From positions 1 to 37,205 of the forward strand of contig PAPH01000054.1 of assembly GCA_002709005.1 (NCBI GenBank): a stretch of DNA of 37,205 bases, in the 5' to 3' direction. Positions 37,174 through 37,205 of this stretch are shown piece by piece; position 1 is the stretch's first letter; the number at the start of each line of letters is the position of its first letter. A program made the translations under genes and the position numbers. The stretch is from Hyphomicrobiales bacterium. GTDB taxonomy: Bacteria; Pseudomonadota; Alphaproteobacteria; Rhizobiales; Rhizobiaceae. The notes beneath the pieces were generated by a model, which saw only the letters and a list, made by a program, of their open reading frames with translations, was not told where the DNA came from and searched no databases.

Positions 37174-37205
37174 TTTGTTTGGATTGGGAAGCTGGGAGTT
37201 TTGAA

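Noticed and set aside
1..37205. Search by eye for CRISPR arrays, insertion sequences, prophage genes and toxin-antitoxin pairs
   Set aside because: No direct-repeat array, transposase, integrase, phage structural gene or toxin-antitoxin pair was seen; every long frame with protein-like composition belongs to metabolism, transport, regulation or envelope functions.

Overview
The window reads as a Rhizobiaceae-type alphaproteobacterium (order Hyphomicrobiales). The evidence is GC-rich coding sequence, long runs of start/stop-coupled catabolic genes next to ribose-type ABC transporters, an EcfG-type (GGAAC-N17-GTT) stress promoter, and a left edge that looks like the promoter and leader of a rhizobial rRNA operon running leftward out of the window. 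I see no IS element, prophage or CRISPR array. The right edge is a mosaic of small palindromes around a tRNA-fMet-like fragment. Both edges are therefore repeat-like, and the window could be a contig or island delimited by repeats.

Layout: (1) 1-231, rRNA leader and promoter on the minus strand. (2) 536-763, a small membrane protein. (3) 905-12354, a nine-gene minus-strand catabolic and transport operon: a DoeB-like deacylase, a threonine-dehydratase-like PLP enzyme, a periplasmic sugar-type binding protein, an ABC permease fused to its double ATPase, a second permease, a creatininase-family amidohydrolase, an aldehyde dehydrogenase, a RidA-like protein and a GMC oxidoreductase. A divergent IclR regulator (12486-13295) faces it. 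I do not recognise this combination as a described pathway. (4) 13512-18084, an amino-sugar module: fused NanE-NanK, a GntR/HutC regulator, NagB and NagA. Similar operator-like repeats lie upstream of nanEK and of nagBA. (5) 18285-24018, an envelope and stress block: exported PRC-barrel protein, DUF2254 membrane protein, NhaP-type antiporter, DUF421 protein and fatty acid desaturase. (6) 24298-36910, a D-apiose/D-apionate gene cluster in two divergent arms: OiaK-type kinase, RuBisCO-like protein, ApsD-type dehydrogenase and ApnL-type lactonase on the minus strand; binding protein, permease, ATPase, permease, ApnO-type oxidoisomerase and a TIM-barrel enzyme on the plus strand. A NanR-like FadR-family GntR regulator sits inside the cluster. 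Near-identical ATACTGGTAT operators occur at both control regions.

How the genes work together: in the apiose cluster the predicted flow is import of the branched plant pentose D-apiose, oxidation to the lactone (ApsD), hydrolysis to D-apionate (ApnL), oxidation and isomerisation to 3-oxo-isoapionate (ApnO), then phosphorylation (OiaK) and carbon-carbon cleavage by the RuBisCO-like protein, with a possible parallel direct decarboxylation by the TIM-barrel enzyme. The nan/nag module would convert N-acetylmannosamine and N-acetylglucosamine phosphates to fructose-6-phosphate. The IclR-linked operon looks like uptake and breakdown of a polar compound carrying an alcohol, an amide or N-acyl bond and an amino-acid-like part; its substrate is unknown. 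All functions are inferred from sequence motifs and remembered family features; no database search was run.
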